Below are positions 19,179-27,405 of a stretch of 64,000 nucleotides of DNA, one piece after another. This DNA comes from Methylobacter tundripaludum (GTDB lineage: Bacteria > Pseudomonadota > Gammaproteobacteria > Methylococcales > Methylomonadaceae), in the NCBI RefSeq assembly GCF_002934365.1, contig NZ_PTIY01000007.1, positions 62,001 to 126,000 on the forward strand, given 5' to 3'. The translations under genes and the position numbers were made by a program. Within the stretch, counting starts at the first letter, position 1; every line of letters starts with the position of its first letter. Under the pieces are notes generated by a model. It did no database searches. It was not told the DNA's origin and saw only the letters and a list, made by a program, of their open reading frames with translations.

Positions 19179-20246
19179 ATGATTTTAGTAACGGGCGGCG
19201 CCGGATTCATCGGTGCGAATTTTGTGTTGGACTGGCTGGCGCAATCCGATGAAACAGTCATCAATCTCGACATACTTAGCTACGCAGGCAACCGTGAGAA
19301 TCTCGCTTCATTGGCAGGAGATGAACGGCATCTTTTTGTACAAGGCGACATCGGTGATTCCGCCCTGGTGACTAGTCTACTCATCCAGTACCAACCCCGC
19401 GCCATCATTAATTTTGCTGCGGAAAGCCATGTGGATCGATCCATTCATAGTCCGGAAGACTTCATCCAGACCAACGTCGTCGGTACTTTCCGGCTGCTGG
19501 AAGCAGTGCGTGCCTATTGGAGCAGCCTGCAAGGCGAAGTCCGGCAAAATTTTCGCTTTCTGCATGTCTCTACCGATGAAGTTTACGGTTCACTTGCCAA
19601 GGATGATCCGGCATTTTCAGAAACCCATCGCTACGAACCCAATAGTCCTTACTCGGCGAGCAAAGCAGCAAGCGACCATCTGGTTCGCGCTTATCATCAT
19701 ACTTATGGATTGCCTGTGCTCACCACCAACTGCTCCAACAACTACGGTCCGTATCATTTCCCGGAAAAGCTCATTCCGTTGATGATCGTTAATGCCCTCG
19801 CAGGTAAGCATTTGCCTGTGTATGGCGATGGACAGCAAATCCGGGACTGGCTTTACGTTAAAGACCATTGCAGTGCTATTCGTCGGGTACTCGAAGCAGG
19901 CAAAGTCGGCGAAGTTTACAATATCGGAGGCTGGAACGAAAAAACCAATATCGACATCGTCCACACTGTTTGCGAACTGCTTGATGAACTCCGTGCCCGA
20001 GTAGATAGCAAGAGCTATCGAGAACAAATTACTTATGTTACGGATCGCCCCGGCCATGATCGTCGCTATGCTGTTGACGCGAGCAAGATAGAACGTGAAC
20101 TCGGTTGGAAGCCTGCGGAAACTTTCGATACTGGCATTCGAAAAACGATTCAGTGGTATTTGGGAAATCAGGGCTGGGTTGCCAACGTCCAATCCGGCGC
20201 TTACCGGGAATGGCTTAAACGGAACTATACTGGGCGTGTCGTATGA
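19179..20246 (+). CDS. rfbB: dTDP-glucose 4,6-dehydratase
   Basis: The 355-residue extended SDR has the NAD-binding [10 protein letters not shown] (residues 6-15), the 4,6-dehydratase signature STDEVYG, and the catalytic YSASK. It matches RfbB/RmlB across its length ([26 protein letters not shown]). It converts dTDP-glucose to dTDP-4-keto-6-deoxyglucose in the cytoplasm. The neighbouring rfbA would supply the substrate, while rfbD is broken and rfbC is absent from the window. The pathway could therefore stop at the 4-keto intermediate, or continue with enzymes encoded elsewhere. Confidence 0.96.
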   Translation: MILVTGGAGFIGANFVLDWLAQSDETVINLDILSYAGNRENLASLAGDERHLFVQGDIGDSALVTSLLIQYQPRAIINFAAESHVDRSIHSPEDFIQTNVVGTFRLLEAVRAYWSSLQGEVRQNFRFLHVSTDEVYGSLAKDDPAFSETHRYEPNSPYSASKAASDHLVRAYHHTYGLPVLTTNCSNNYGPYHFPEKLIPLMIVNALAGKHLPVYGDGQQIRDWLYVKDHCSAIRRVLEAGKVGEVYNIGGWNEKTNIDIVHTVCELLDELRARVDSKSYREQITYVTDRPGHDRRYAVDASKIERELGWKPAETFDTGIRKTIQWYLGNQGWVANVQSGAYREWLKRNYTGRVV

Positions 20247-20311
20247 CAAATCTGTTGGAAGAACGTTGCACGTTGTGGCTGCACGAAAGGCGATGGGCAG
20301 GGCGGCTCAAC

Positions 20312-20498
20312 ATGAAAGCCCGTCTGTTTGGAAAAGTCGGTCACGTATGTTGGGAGTGGCAACGCAGCTCTGCGCCTGCGGGTGAGCTGTTGGCACTGGA
20401 TATTCCTGTGTGGCGACTTCATTAATCTGGAAGGCATCGCCCAAATCGTGGGCGCTATCATCTCCATGTTTACTGAAACTTTTGAGAAGCAATCATGA
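20312..20498 (+). pseudogene. rfbD: Remnant of rfbD (dTDP-4-dehydrorhamnose reductase)
   Basis: ATG 20312 opens a frame reading MKARLFGKVGHVCWEWQR and then SSAPAGELLALDI, matching the N-terminus of RfbD/RmlD (LLFGKTGQVGWELQR in E. coli). At about 20405-20409 the match moves to the next frame, CGDFINLEGIAQIV, which corresponds to the RfbD stretch CGDFSNPEG. The frame ends at 20498, overlapping the rfbA start. Only about 60 of roughly 300 codons remain, with a frameshift, so no reductase can be made. It sits exactly where rfbD stands in rfbB-rfbD-rfbA operons. Confidence 0.85.
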
Positions 20499-21391
20499 CC
20501 CAACGCAAAGGCATCATTTTGGCAGGCGGCTCCGGTACGCGGTTGCACCCGAGCACATTGGCGGTATCCAAGCAACTCCTGCCGATTTACGATAAACCGA
20601 TGATCTACTACCCTCTATCCACGCTGATGTTGGCAGGAATACGCGATATTCTGATTATCTCCACACCGCAAGATACGCCGCGTTTCGAGCAACTGCTGGG
20701 CGACGGCAATTCGTGGGGACTGAATCTGCGGTATGCCGTGCAATCTTCGCCAGATGGGTTAGCGCAAGCGTTCATCATCGGTCGGGAGTTTATCGGTAAC
20801 CATCCTTCAGCTTTGGTGCTAGGAGACAATATTTTCTACGGGCACTCGTTCCAGAGCCAATTGAAAAAAGCCTCTCGGCAAAGTGAGGGAGCGACGGTGT
20901 TCGCCTATCATGTTCGCGATCCGAAACGTTATGGGGTGGTGGAATTCAACGTAAACGGGCACGCTATTTCGCTGGAAGAAAAACCGGACCAACCCAAGTC
21001 CAACTATGCCGTCACCGGCCTGTATTTTTACGATAATGTGGTGGTGGATATTGCCGCGAATCTCAGGCCTTCGTCGCGTGGCGAGCTTGAGATCACCGAT
21101 GTGAACCGTCTCTATCTTGAGCGCGGCAAATTATCGGTTGAAATCATGGGGCGAGGCTATGCATGGCTGGATACCGGCACGCATGAATCTATGTTGGACG
21201 CCAGTCAATTTGTTCAAATGATCGAGCATCGGCAAGGATTAAAGATCGCCTGTCCTGAAGAGATTGCCTATCGCCAGGGATTCATCGATGCTACACAACT
21301 GGAGAGGCTTGCCGCCCCTTTGTTGAAAAGCGGTTATGGCGATTATCTGGTGCAGGTGCTTAAAGAAAAGGGTTTCTCGCAACGAAAGTGA
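20495..21391 (+). CDS. rfbA: Glucose-1-phosphate thymidylyltransferase
   Basis: The 298-residue protein has the nucleotidyltransferase signature [20 protein letters not shown], then [24 protein letters not shown] (metal-binding Asp) and the [13 protein letters not shown] segment. Length and sequence match RfbA/RmlA throughout, ending in a helical tail. It makes dTDP-glucose from glucose-1-phosphate and dTTP, the substrate of RfbB. Its ATG overlaps the end of the rfbD remnant. Confidence 0.96.
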   Translation: MTQRKGIILAGGSGTRLHPSTLAVSKQLLPIYDKPMIYYPLSTLMLAGIRDILIISTPQDTPRFEQLLGDGNSWGLNLRYAVQSSPDGLAQAFIIGREFIGNHPSALVLGDNIFYGHSFQSQLKKASRQSEGATVFAYHVRDPKRYGVVEFNVNGHAISLEEKPDQPKSNYAVTGLYFYDNVVVDIAANLRPSSRGELEITDVNRLYLERGKLSVEIMGRGYAWLDTGTHESMLDASQFVQMIEHRQGLKIACPEEIAYRQGFIDATQLERLAAPLLKSGYGDYLVQVLKEKGFSQRK

Positions 21392-21702
21392 TTCAAACAG
21401 TTATCTCCGATTGATTACCTGTTTAGTTTCGCAATTAAGTGGTATATTTTGCTGTCAACTTAAAGATGAAAAGCAATGGGACGAGTATTACACGGAATAG
21501 CCACGACTAGGCACGCTACCAGAGTAAAAACACAAGCGTCTGGGTTCCGCAGTGTCGCATTAATCCCAAAGGAAGCATCGATAAATCTCCCTGTATGGGA
21601 TATTATTATCGATTAAAATAAGCCCAATACTTAATCCGGTAAAGTATTGATAATCGGTTAGTATTATCTAATTAGTATTTTCCTTTTCGCTCATTTATGA
21701 AG

Positions 21703-21708
21703 TATAAT
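21703..21708 (+). promoter_or_regulatory. Candidate -10 box (TATAAT) in the rfbA-manC gap
   Basis: The 381-base gap 21392-21772 contains no gene and is clearly AT-rich, with several GATAAT/TATTAT-like strings between 21600 and 21720. TATAAT at 21703-21708 is a perfect -10 match about 65 bases before the manC start; the -35 region about 17 bases upstream (TTCCTT) is weak. A separate promoter for manC and the following export genes is plausible. Confidence 0.35.
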
Positions 21709-21772
21709 TCCGGGTCTTATAATTCATTGTGTGTACTATCGTGGACGACACAATAATATCCAAGGGACGTTT

Positions 21773-23188
21773 GTGCGGTTGATTCCAATAATTCTTTGTG
21801 GTGGTGCCGGATCCCGGCTGTGGCCAGTTTCTCGTGAGCTGCACCCCAAGCCGTTTATACGTTTGGATGATGGGCAAAGTCTCTTGCAAAAGGCGTTTTT
21901 GCGAGGCGCATTATTGCCGGATGTGGAAGAAGTTTTAACCGTCACTAATCGGGAGCTATTCTTCAAAACAGAAGATGAGTTTCGTGAGGTAAATACTGGC
22001 GAGGTAGTAACATCCTTCATCCTGGAACCCTTCGGACGTAATACCGCTCCAGCAATTGCTGCTGCCGCTTACCAAATCGCCCAAAAATATGGTAATGATG
22101 CAATCGCGTTGGTGCTTGCCGCCGACCATTTGATTATTAACCAGCAAGCCTTCCAGGAAGCTGTGCTTAAAGCCGTCGAGCTGGCAACATCGGGCAAATT
22201 GGTTACTTTTGGTATCCAGCCCGACTCGCCCGAAACCGGCTACGGCTACATTGAGGCCGATGGCAACACGGTGCTGCGCTTCGTTGAAAAACCGTCACTT
22301 GAAAAAGCACAGGAATATCTTGCTTCTGGCCGGTTTCTTTGGAATTCCGGGATGTTCTGTTTTTCCGTTGGCGCTATGTTGCAACAGATGGAGCAGTACT
22401 GTCCGCAGATTCTTATCGCTACAAAGGCTTGTATCGAGCAGTCACGATTCGCCGAAGGCAAGGGCTATGCGCTACTTGAGCTCGATCCCGATACCTTCGC
22501 TAATGTTGCTGATGACTCCATTGATTACGCGGTAATGGAAAAATCGAATCAGGTTGCCGTTGTCCCGTGCAATATCGGTTGGAGCGACATAGGCACCTGG
22601 ACGGCGTTGGGTGATCTTGCCGAGCCTGACGCCGATGGCAACCGAATCCAGGGCGATGCTCTGTTGTACGATACACGGAACTGCACCATCCAAAGTAGCG
22701 ACCGCTTGGTTGGCGCGGTTGGAGTGGAAAACCTCATTATCATTGATACGCCGGATGCCGTTCTGGTGGTCGACAAATGCAGCGCACAGGATGTAAAGCA
22801 CATTTACTCAGAATTAAAGATCAAGGGTCACGATGCACATAAATTCCATCGCACCGTCCACCGGCCATGGGGTGTATATACGGTACTGGAAGAAGGAAAT
22901 GGTTTCAAGATCAAGCGTATCGAAGTCAATCCAGGGGCGAGCTTGAGTCTGCAAATGCACAGTCATCGGAGTGAGCATTGGGTTGTCGTTAGCGGCATTG
23001 CAAAGGTCATTAATGGTGAACGAGAAATCGTTATCAACACCAACGAATCCACATTTATTCCTGCTGGCCATAAACACCGCCTGCAAAATCCCGGGACTGT
23101 GCCTTGCGTGATGATCGAAGTGCAAAGCGGCGACTATGTTGGTGAAGATGACATTGTGCGCTTTGAAGATGTCTATGGCCGTGTGTAA
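21773..23188 (+). CDS. manC: Mannose-1-phosphate guanylyltransferase / mannose-6-phosphate isomerase
   Basis: GTG 21773, preceded by AAGGGA at good spacing, gives about 471 residues; the open frame extends to 21731 but without a matching leader. The N-terminal transferase domain shows IILCGGAGSRLWPVSRELHPK, LEPFGRNTAPAIAAAA and FVEKPS. The C-terminal cupin (type II PMI) domain shows RPWGVYTVLEEG, HSHRSEHWVVVSG and IPAGHKHRLQNPG. The bifunctional enzyme makes GDP-mannose. No gmd follows, so GDP-mannose may be used directly. The gene heads the first ABC-export group. Confidence 0.93.
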   Translation: MRLIPIILCGGAGSRLWPVSRELHPKPFIRLDDGQSLLQKAFLRGALLPDVEEVLTVTNRELFFKTEDEFREVNTGEVVTSFILEPFGRNTAPAIAAAAYQIAQKYGNDAIALVLAADHLIINQQAFQEAVLKAVELATSGKLVTFGIQPDSPETGYGYIEADGNTVLRFVEKPSLEKAQEYLASGRFLWNSGMFCFSVGAMLQQMEQYCPQILIATKACIEQSRFAEGKGYALLELDPDTFANVADDSIDYAVMEKSNQVAVVPCNIGWSDIGTWTALGDLAEPDADGNRIQGDALLYDTRNCTIQSSDRLVGAVGVENLIIIDTPDAVLVVDKCSAQDVKHIYSELKIKGHDAHKFHRTVHRPWGVYTVLEEGNGFKIKRIEVNPGASLSLQMHSHRSEHWVVVSGIAKVINGEREIVINTNESTFIPAGHKHRLQNPGTVPCVMIEVQSGDYVGEDDIVRFEDVYGRV

Positions 23189-23207
23189 GTATTAAGTAGC
23201 AGCTCTA

Positions 23208-24005
23208 ATGATCTTGCTTCGGCTATCCGGCATTTATCGTTTTCGCGGTTTTATTTATGAAAGCGTTCGGCGCGAGTTTGCCTCGCGCTATCGAAACTCC
23301 ATGTTGGGCGCTGCTTGGCTGGTGTTGCAGCCTTTGGCGCAAATTTTGGTGTTTACGCTTGTTTTTTCACATGTGATGCGAACGCGTCTGCCCGGGGTTG
23401 ACAGCTCTTTCGGCTATAGCATTTTCCTATGCGCCGGCCTACTAACTTGGGGGCTTTTTGCCGATATTTTGAATCGTAGCCAAAACATGTTTCTGGACAA
23501 TGCTAATTTGCTCAAGAAATTGAGCTTTCCTCGTATCTGCCTGCCTATTATCGTTAGCCTTAACGCTTGTATAGGGTTCGCCATCATTTTTAGCCTTTTT
23601 GTCGGATTTTTGTTGTTCACTGGCAGTTTTCCTGGTTGGGCGTTCTTCGCTATTGCACCGGTTCTGCTGTTGCAAATTCTTCTTGCTATTGGAATGGGCA
23701 TGGTTATTGGGGTGCTCAACGTTTTTTTCCGTGACGTCGGGCAACTTTTCGGCATTGTGTTGCAATTCTGGTTTTGGCTCACACCGATCATCTATCCGCT
23801 TGCCACATTGCCGGACTGGGCGCAGCGTATCGTGATGCTAAATCCCATGACTCCACTGGTGGTGGCCTATCAGGGCATTCTCGTTCAGGGTACGATGCCA
23901 TTGTGGGCTAGTCTATGGCCAACTGCACTATTGGCCTGCATGCTTTGTTTTCTCGGCATGCGTCTTTTTCAAAAGCACGCAGGTGAAATGGTAGACGAAC
24001 TCTGA
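23208..24005 (+). CDS. wzm: Polysaccharide ABC transporter permease (first system)
   Basis: The 265-residue protein has six hydrophobic spans and the ABC-2 layout of Wzm/KpsM permeases. The N-terminal cytoplasmic stretch VRREFASRYRNSMLGAAWLV is characteristic, as are FFRDVGQLFGIVLQFWFWLTP and the end region LNPMTPLVVAYQGIL. It would form the membrane channel exporting a lipid-linked polysaccharide. It ends on the first base of the next gene (TGATG), so it is cotranslated with its ATPase. Confidence 0.92.
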   Translation: MILLRLSGIYRFRGFIYESVRREFASRYRNSMLGAAWLVLQPLAQILVFTLVFSHVMRTRLPGVDSSFGYSIFLCAGLLTWGLFADILNRSQNMFLDNANLLKKLSFPRICLPIIVSLNACIGFAIIFSLFVGFLLFTGSFPGWAFFAIAPVLLLQILLAIGMGMVIGVLNVFFRDVGQLFGIVLQFWFWLTPIIYPLATLPDWAQRIVMLNPMTPLVVAYQGILVQGTMPLWASLWPTALLACMLCFLGMRLFQKHAGEMVDEL

Positions 24006-25339
24006 TGGGTACTATCACTGTTACACAATTAGGTAAGGCTTATCGCCAATACCCTACCCGTTGGTCTCGTCTCATAGAATGGATTATACCGGGACATAAA
24101 CCTCGGCACAGTCTCAAGTGGATACTGCAAGATATTAATTTCAGTGTCTCCCCCGGTGAAGCCGTTGGCGTTATCGGAGTTAATGGCGCAGGCAAGAGCA
24201 CCTTGCTTAAATTAATCACCGGCACTACCCAGCCAACAATCGGTTCGGTGGAGATGGAGGGGCGCGTCGCCGCACTGTTGGAATTGGGTATGGGTTTTCA
24301 TCCCGATTTTACCGGTCGGCAGAACGCCCTGATGGCAGGGCAGTTGCTCGGCTTGCAGGCACATGAAATCGATCTCCTCATGCCGGAAATTGAAGCTTTT
24401 GCAGAAATTGGCGATTACATTGACCAGGCTGTGCGCGTGTATTCTAGCGGCATGCAGGTGCGCCTTGCGTTCGCAGTGGCTACGGCTGTGCGGCCTGATA
24501 TTCTGATTGTGGATGAAGCACTTTCAGTCGGCGACGCATACTTCCAGCACAAGTGTTTTTTAAGAATCCGACGGTTTCAGGACCAAGGCACCACGCTCCT
24601 GTTTGTTTCCCACGACCTTGCTGCTGTTCGAGCCCTTTGTGCTAGAGCCATCTGGCTCGATAGTGGCGCTGTTCGTGAGATTGGTGAAACAAAAGACGTT
24701 CTTGATGCTTACGCAACGGCGCTATATGCCAAGGAACAGGATGTTGATAATGCTGCAAAGCAATCCGCAGTGAAAGACAGTGTAATAAAGGAAGTTTCCA
24801 AACAAAAACGCGATTGCAGACTTGATTTCATAAATAATTCAAATCTGAGAAACGATATCAAAGTTTTTGAATTTAATAAGGATGCGGCCCGCTGGGGAGA
24901 TGGCCTAGCAAAGATTACGCATACCTACCTGCAGGATGCTAATGGAACCCCGGTGAGTTGGATAATCGGAGGGGAAGAAGTGGTGCTTACGATCGAGGCG
25001 TTAGCTTTGCAAGAGCTATGTGGCGTATTTGTGGGGTTTATGGTCAGGGATAAGTTGGGGCAAACTCTTTTTGGCGACAACACTTACCTTACGACAATTG
25101 ATTCACCGGTGACCATAAGAGCGAATCACCGATTTAAAACAACATTTCGTTTCTTGATGCCTATATTACCTCAGGGTACTTATGCAATTACGGCTGCTAT
25201 AGCGGTTGGTACCCAACAAGATCATGTTGCTCATGAGTGGATCAATGAGGCCATTTTTATTGAGTCGCATAACGGATTTGCGGTAAGCGGGCTGGTTGGA
25301 ATACCTATGCATGCTATTGAGATTGGTGAATTCATATAG
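24005..25339 (+). CDS. wzt: Polysaccharide ABC transporter ATPase with C-terminal glycan-binding domain (first system)
   Basis: The 444-residue protein has an ATPase domain with Walker A GVNGAGKST (58-66), signature YSSGMQVRLAFA and Walker B ILIVDEALSVGD. A linker (about 245-285) leads to a Wzt-C-like beta-sandwich of about 160 residues. In known O-antigen systems this domain recognises the modified end of the chain, so export depends on chain termination. The two methyltransferase genes directly downstream are candidates for such a terminal cap; that link is inference. Confidence 0.92.
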   Translation: MGTITVTQLGKAYRQYPTRWSRLIEWIIPGHKPRHSLKWILQDINFSVSPGEAVGVIGVNGAGKSTLLKLITGTTQPTIGSVEMEGRVAALLELGMGFHPDFTGRQNALMAGQLLGLQAHEIDLLMPEIEAFAEIGDYIDQAVRVYSSGMQVRLAFAVATAVRPDILIVDEALSVGDAYFQHKCFLRIRRFQDQGTTLLFVSHDLAAVRALCARAIWLDSGAVREIGETKDVLDAYATALYAKEQDVDNAAKQSAVKDSVIKEVSKQKRDCRLDFINNSNLRNDIKVFEFNKDAARWGDGLAKITHTYLQDANGTPVSWIIGGEEVVLTIEALALQELCGVFVGFMVRDKLGQTLFGDNTYLTTIDSPVTIRANHRFKTTFRFLMPILPQGTYAITAAIAVGTQQDHVAHEWINEAIFIESHNGFAVSGLVGIPMHAIEIGEFI

Positions 25340-25410
25340 CGTGACTCACCGCTAAGTTTCGTGAGATAAGTCGGTTAGTTCCTAATCCAACAAAATGAGG
25401 TAAATATAAA

Positions 25411-26100
25411 ATGGATTCAAGTCAAAATTTTCTCACGCCTTACTATCAACGGCACAACCAACGGCGCCAAGAGCACTTGGCTAGTTTAGGATTGCCTATT
25501 GCGGGTAAAACTGTGCTTGAAGTTGGGTCGGGAATTGGAGATCACACATCCTTCTTTATAGACAGAAAGTGCAAGGTTACAAGTACAGACGGGAGGCAAG
25601 AATTACTAGGTATCTTGCAGGAAAGACACCCTCAGGCAGCGACAATTTTATGGAACGTTGAGTTACCCCCTTCTGAATTTATTCCAAAAAGTCAGATCGT
25701 TTACGCATATGGCATTCTTTACCACACAAGAAACCCCCAGTCTGTGCTAGAGAACTTGGCCTCTCTTTGTACTGAAATGTTATTGCTTGAAACATGTGTT
25801 TCTTTTGGTGATGAAGAACTTGTCAATTTAACCAGTGAAACGATTGGTGATCCAACGCAGGCCCTGCAGGGAACTGGTTGCCGTCCAACAAGACCGTGGA
25901 TTTTTAAATCGCTTAAAAATCTTTTTCCCTTTGTGTATTTAACTAGAACACAACCTTGGCACGAGGAGTTTCCAGTCGACTGGACTAATCCTGCCGAAAA
26001 GAATGAGGCGGGTTTAAGCCGTTCAGTTTTTGTTGCCTCTAGAACACAGCTTTGTAATCCTAATCTGTCTACTGAATTGCTTAATTACCAAGGGCGATGA
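25411..26100 (+). CDS. Class I SAM-dependent methyltransferase
   Basis: The 229-residue protein has the SAM-binding motif I VLEVGSGIGDHTSFF (about residues 34-48), an acidic post-motif (STDGRQELL), and motif IV-like IVYAYGILYHTRNPQSVL. It is preceded by an AT-rich 70-base gap with AATGAGGTAA as ribosome binding site. It overlaps the FkbM gene by 4 bases. Its substrate cannot be told; given the neighbouring Wzt with a C-terminal domain, methylation of a sugar or chain end is likely. Confidence 0.82.
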   Translation: MDSSQNFLTPYYQRHNQRRQEHLASLGLPIAGKTVLEVGSGIGDHTSFFIDRKCKVTSTDGRQELLGILQERHPQAATILWNVELPPSEFIPKSQIVYAYGILYHTRNPQSVLENLASLCTEMLLLETCVSFGDEELVNLTSETIGDPTQALQGTGCRPTRPWIFKSLKNLFPFVYLTRTQPWHEEFPVDWTNPAEKNEAGLSRSVFVASRTQLCNPNLSTELLNYQGR

Positions 26101-27293
26101 TAATGGATCCCATGATTTCCTATGCCCAGAACGGTGAAGACGTTATTTTAAAAAGAGTTTTCGGCGACAAGAAAACAGGTTGCTATATTGATATTGGTGC
26201 TTCTCATCCGGAAAATTTGTCTGTTACCAAATATTTTTATGATATGGGGTGGCGAGGAATTAATGTAGACCCTTTAAAAAATAGTATGGAGCTTTTTTCG
26301 CAAAGTAGGCCTGACGAGCTAAATTTAAATGTCGCAATTGATATAGAAAAAGGATTCCTCGATTTTTATGAGATTACTGATTACCCTGAATTGTCAACAT
26401 TCTCTGCGGAAGCCGCAGCGTCTTTATTAGAGGCTGGTCACAAGGTGATTTGTTATCCAGTTGAGAGAATAACGGGAAATGAATTATTTGAAAAATATGT
26501 AGAGAGCCCCGTTGATTTCTTAAAGATAGATGTTGAGGGAAGAGAGCGCGACGTAATCCGCTCAATTGATTTTCACCGATACAGACCTAAAGTCTTAGTG
26601 ATAGAGGCTACAATTCCTAACTCTATTTTTCCTGGATGGGATAATTTTGAATCCATTTTTAACTTCGGGGAATGGGAGCCGATATTGCTGAATAGTGGAT
26701 ATATTTTGGCTTATTTTGATGGGTTAAATAGATTTTACATAAGCGAAGAAAACAAAGAAATGTTGAGCTGTTTTCAAGTAGGTTTATGTCTTTGGGATAA
26801 TTTTTTCATCCATTCGCAAGTTAAGCGTATTGCAGATCTTGAATGGAATTGTGCGGAGAGAATGAAGCAGGTCGAGATGCTGACTGGGATGCTGAAGGAA
26901 TCAGAGACTGACCGTGAAGCGCGAGGGACGCAGGTCGAAACGCTTACGAGGATGTTGGAGGAATCAGAGGCTGATCGTCAAGCGCGAGGGACGCAGGTCG
27001 AAACGCTTACGAGGATGCTGGAGGAATCAGAGGCTGACCGTGAAGCGCGAGGGACGCAGGTCGAAACGCTTACGAGGATGTTGGAGGAATCAGAGGCTGA
27101 TCGTCAAGCGCGATGGACGCAGATTGAAACGCTTACGAGGATGCTGAAGGAATCAGAGACTGACCGTCAAGCGCGAGGGACGCAGATCGAAACGCTTACG
27201 AGGATGTTGGAGGAATCAGAGGCTGATCGTCAAGCGCGATGGACGCAGATTGAAACGCTTACGAGAATGCTGAAAGAGAAGGAGGCTGAGTGA
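26097..27293 (+). CDS. FkbM-family methyltransferase with C-terminal repeat coiled coil
   Basis: The 398-residue protein has an FkbM-type methyltransferase domain (about residues 5-235): SYAQNGEDVILKRVF, CYIDIGASHPENLSVTKYF, FLKIDVEGRERDVIRSIDF. A linker leads to a C-terminal region (about 245-398) built from a 21-residue unit (ESEADRQARGTQVETLTRML), repeated six times with a degenerate first copy. Twenty-one residues are three heptads, so a long coiled coil is expected. It may tether or space the enzyme at the export complex, as coiled coils do in chain-length regulators such as WbdD; that is inference by analogy. Confidence 0.85.
   Translation: MIMDPMISYAQNGEDVILKRVFGDKKTGCYIDIGASHPENLSVTKYFYDMGWRGINVDPLKNSMELFSQSRPDELNLNVAIDIEKGFLDFYEITDYPELSTFSAEAAASLLEAGHKVICYPVERITGNELFEKYVESPVDFLKIDVEGRERDVIRSIDFHRYRPKVLVIEATIPNSIFPGWDNFESIFNFGEWEPILLNSGYILAYFDGLNRFYISEENKEMLSCFQVGLCLWDNFFIHSQVKRIADLEWNCAERMKQVEMLTGMLKESETDREARGTQVETLTRMLEESEADRQARGTQVETLTRMLEESEADREARGTQVETLTRMLEESEADRQARWTQIETLTRMLKESETDRQARGTQIETLTRMLEESEADRQARWTQIETLTRMLKEKEAE
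26898..27275 (+). repeat. Six tandem 63-base repeats inside the FkbM gene
   Basis: Units start at 26898, 26961, 27024, 27087, 27150 and 27213, with a partial unit from 27276 and a degenerate one before 26898. Differences are few (GCG AGG versus GCG ATG G, GAG versus AAG), showing recent duplication. All changes keep the frame. The unit encodes 21 residues, three heptads. Copy number could vary between strains by slippage. Confidence 0.93.
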
Positions 27294-27405
27294 GCGTCGC
27301 TCTTGACTGATTTGCAGGTTTTGTTTGCTCGCATGGGTTGCTGGCGGACTAGATTATTAAGCTGGACAGAAGTAAAGAAATTAGCAGAATGGATCAGAAC
27401 ACCCA

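Noticed and set aside
20225-20575. 116-codon minus-strand frame over the rfbB-rfbA junction
   Set aside because: The plus strand shows a traceable rfbD remnant here and the minus-strand product resembles nothing.
26898-27290. Regular direct repeats resembling a CRISPR array or satellite
   Set aside because: The 63-base units abut each other without spacers, stay in the FkbM reading frame and vary only in ways that keep the heptad pattern; no cas gene is present.
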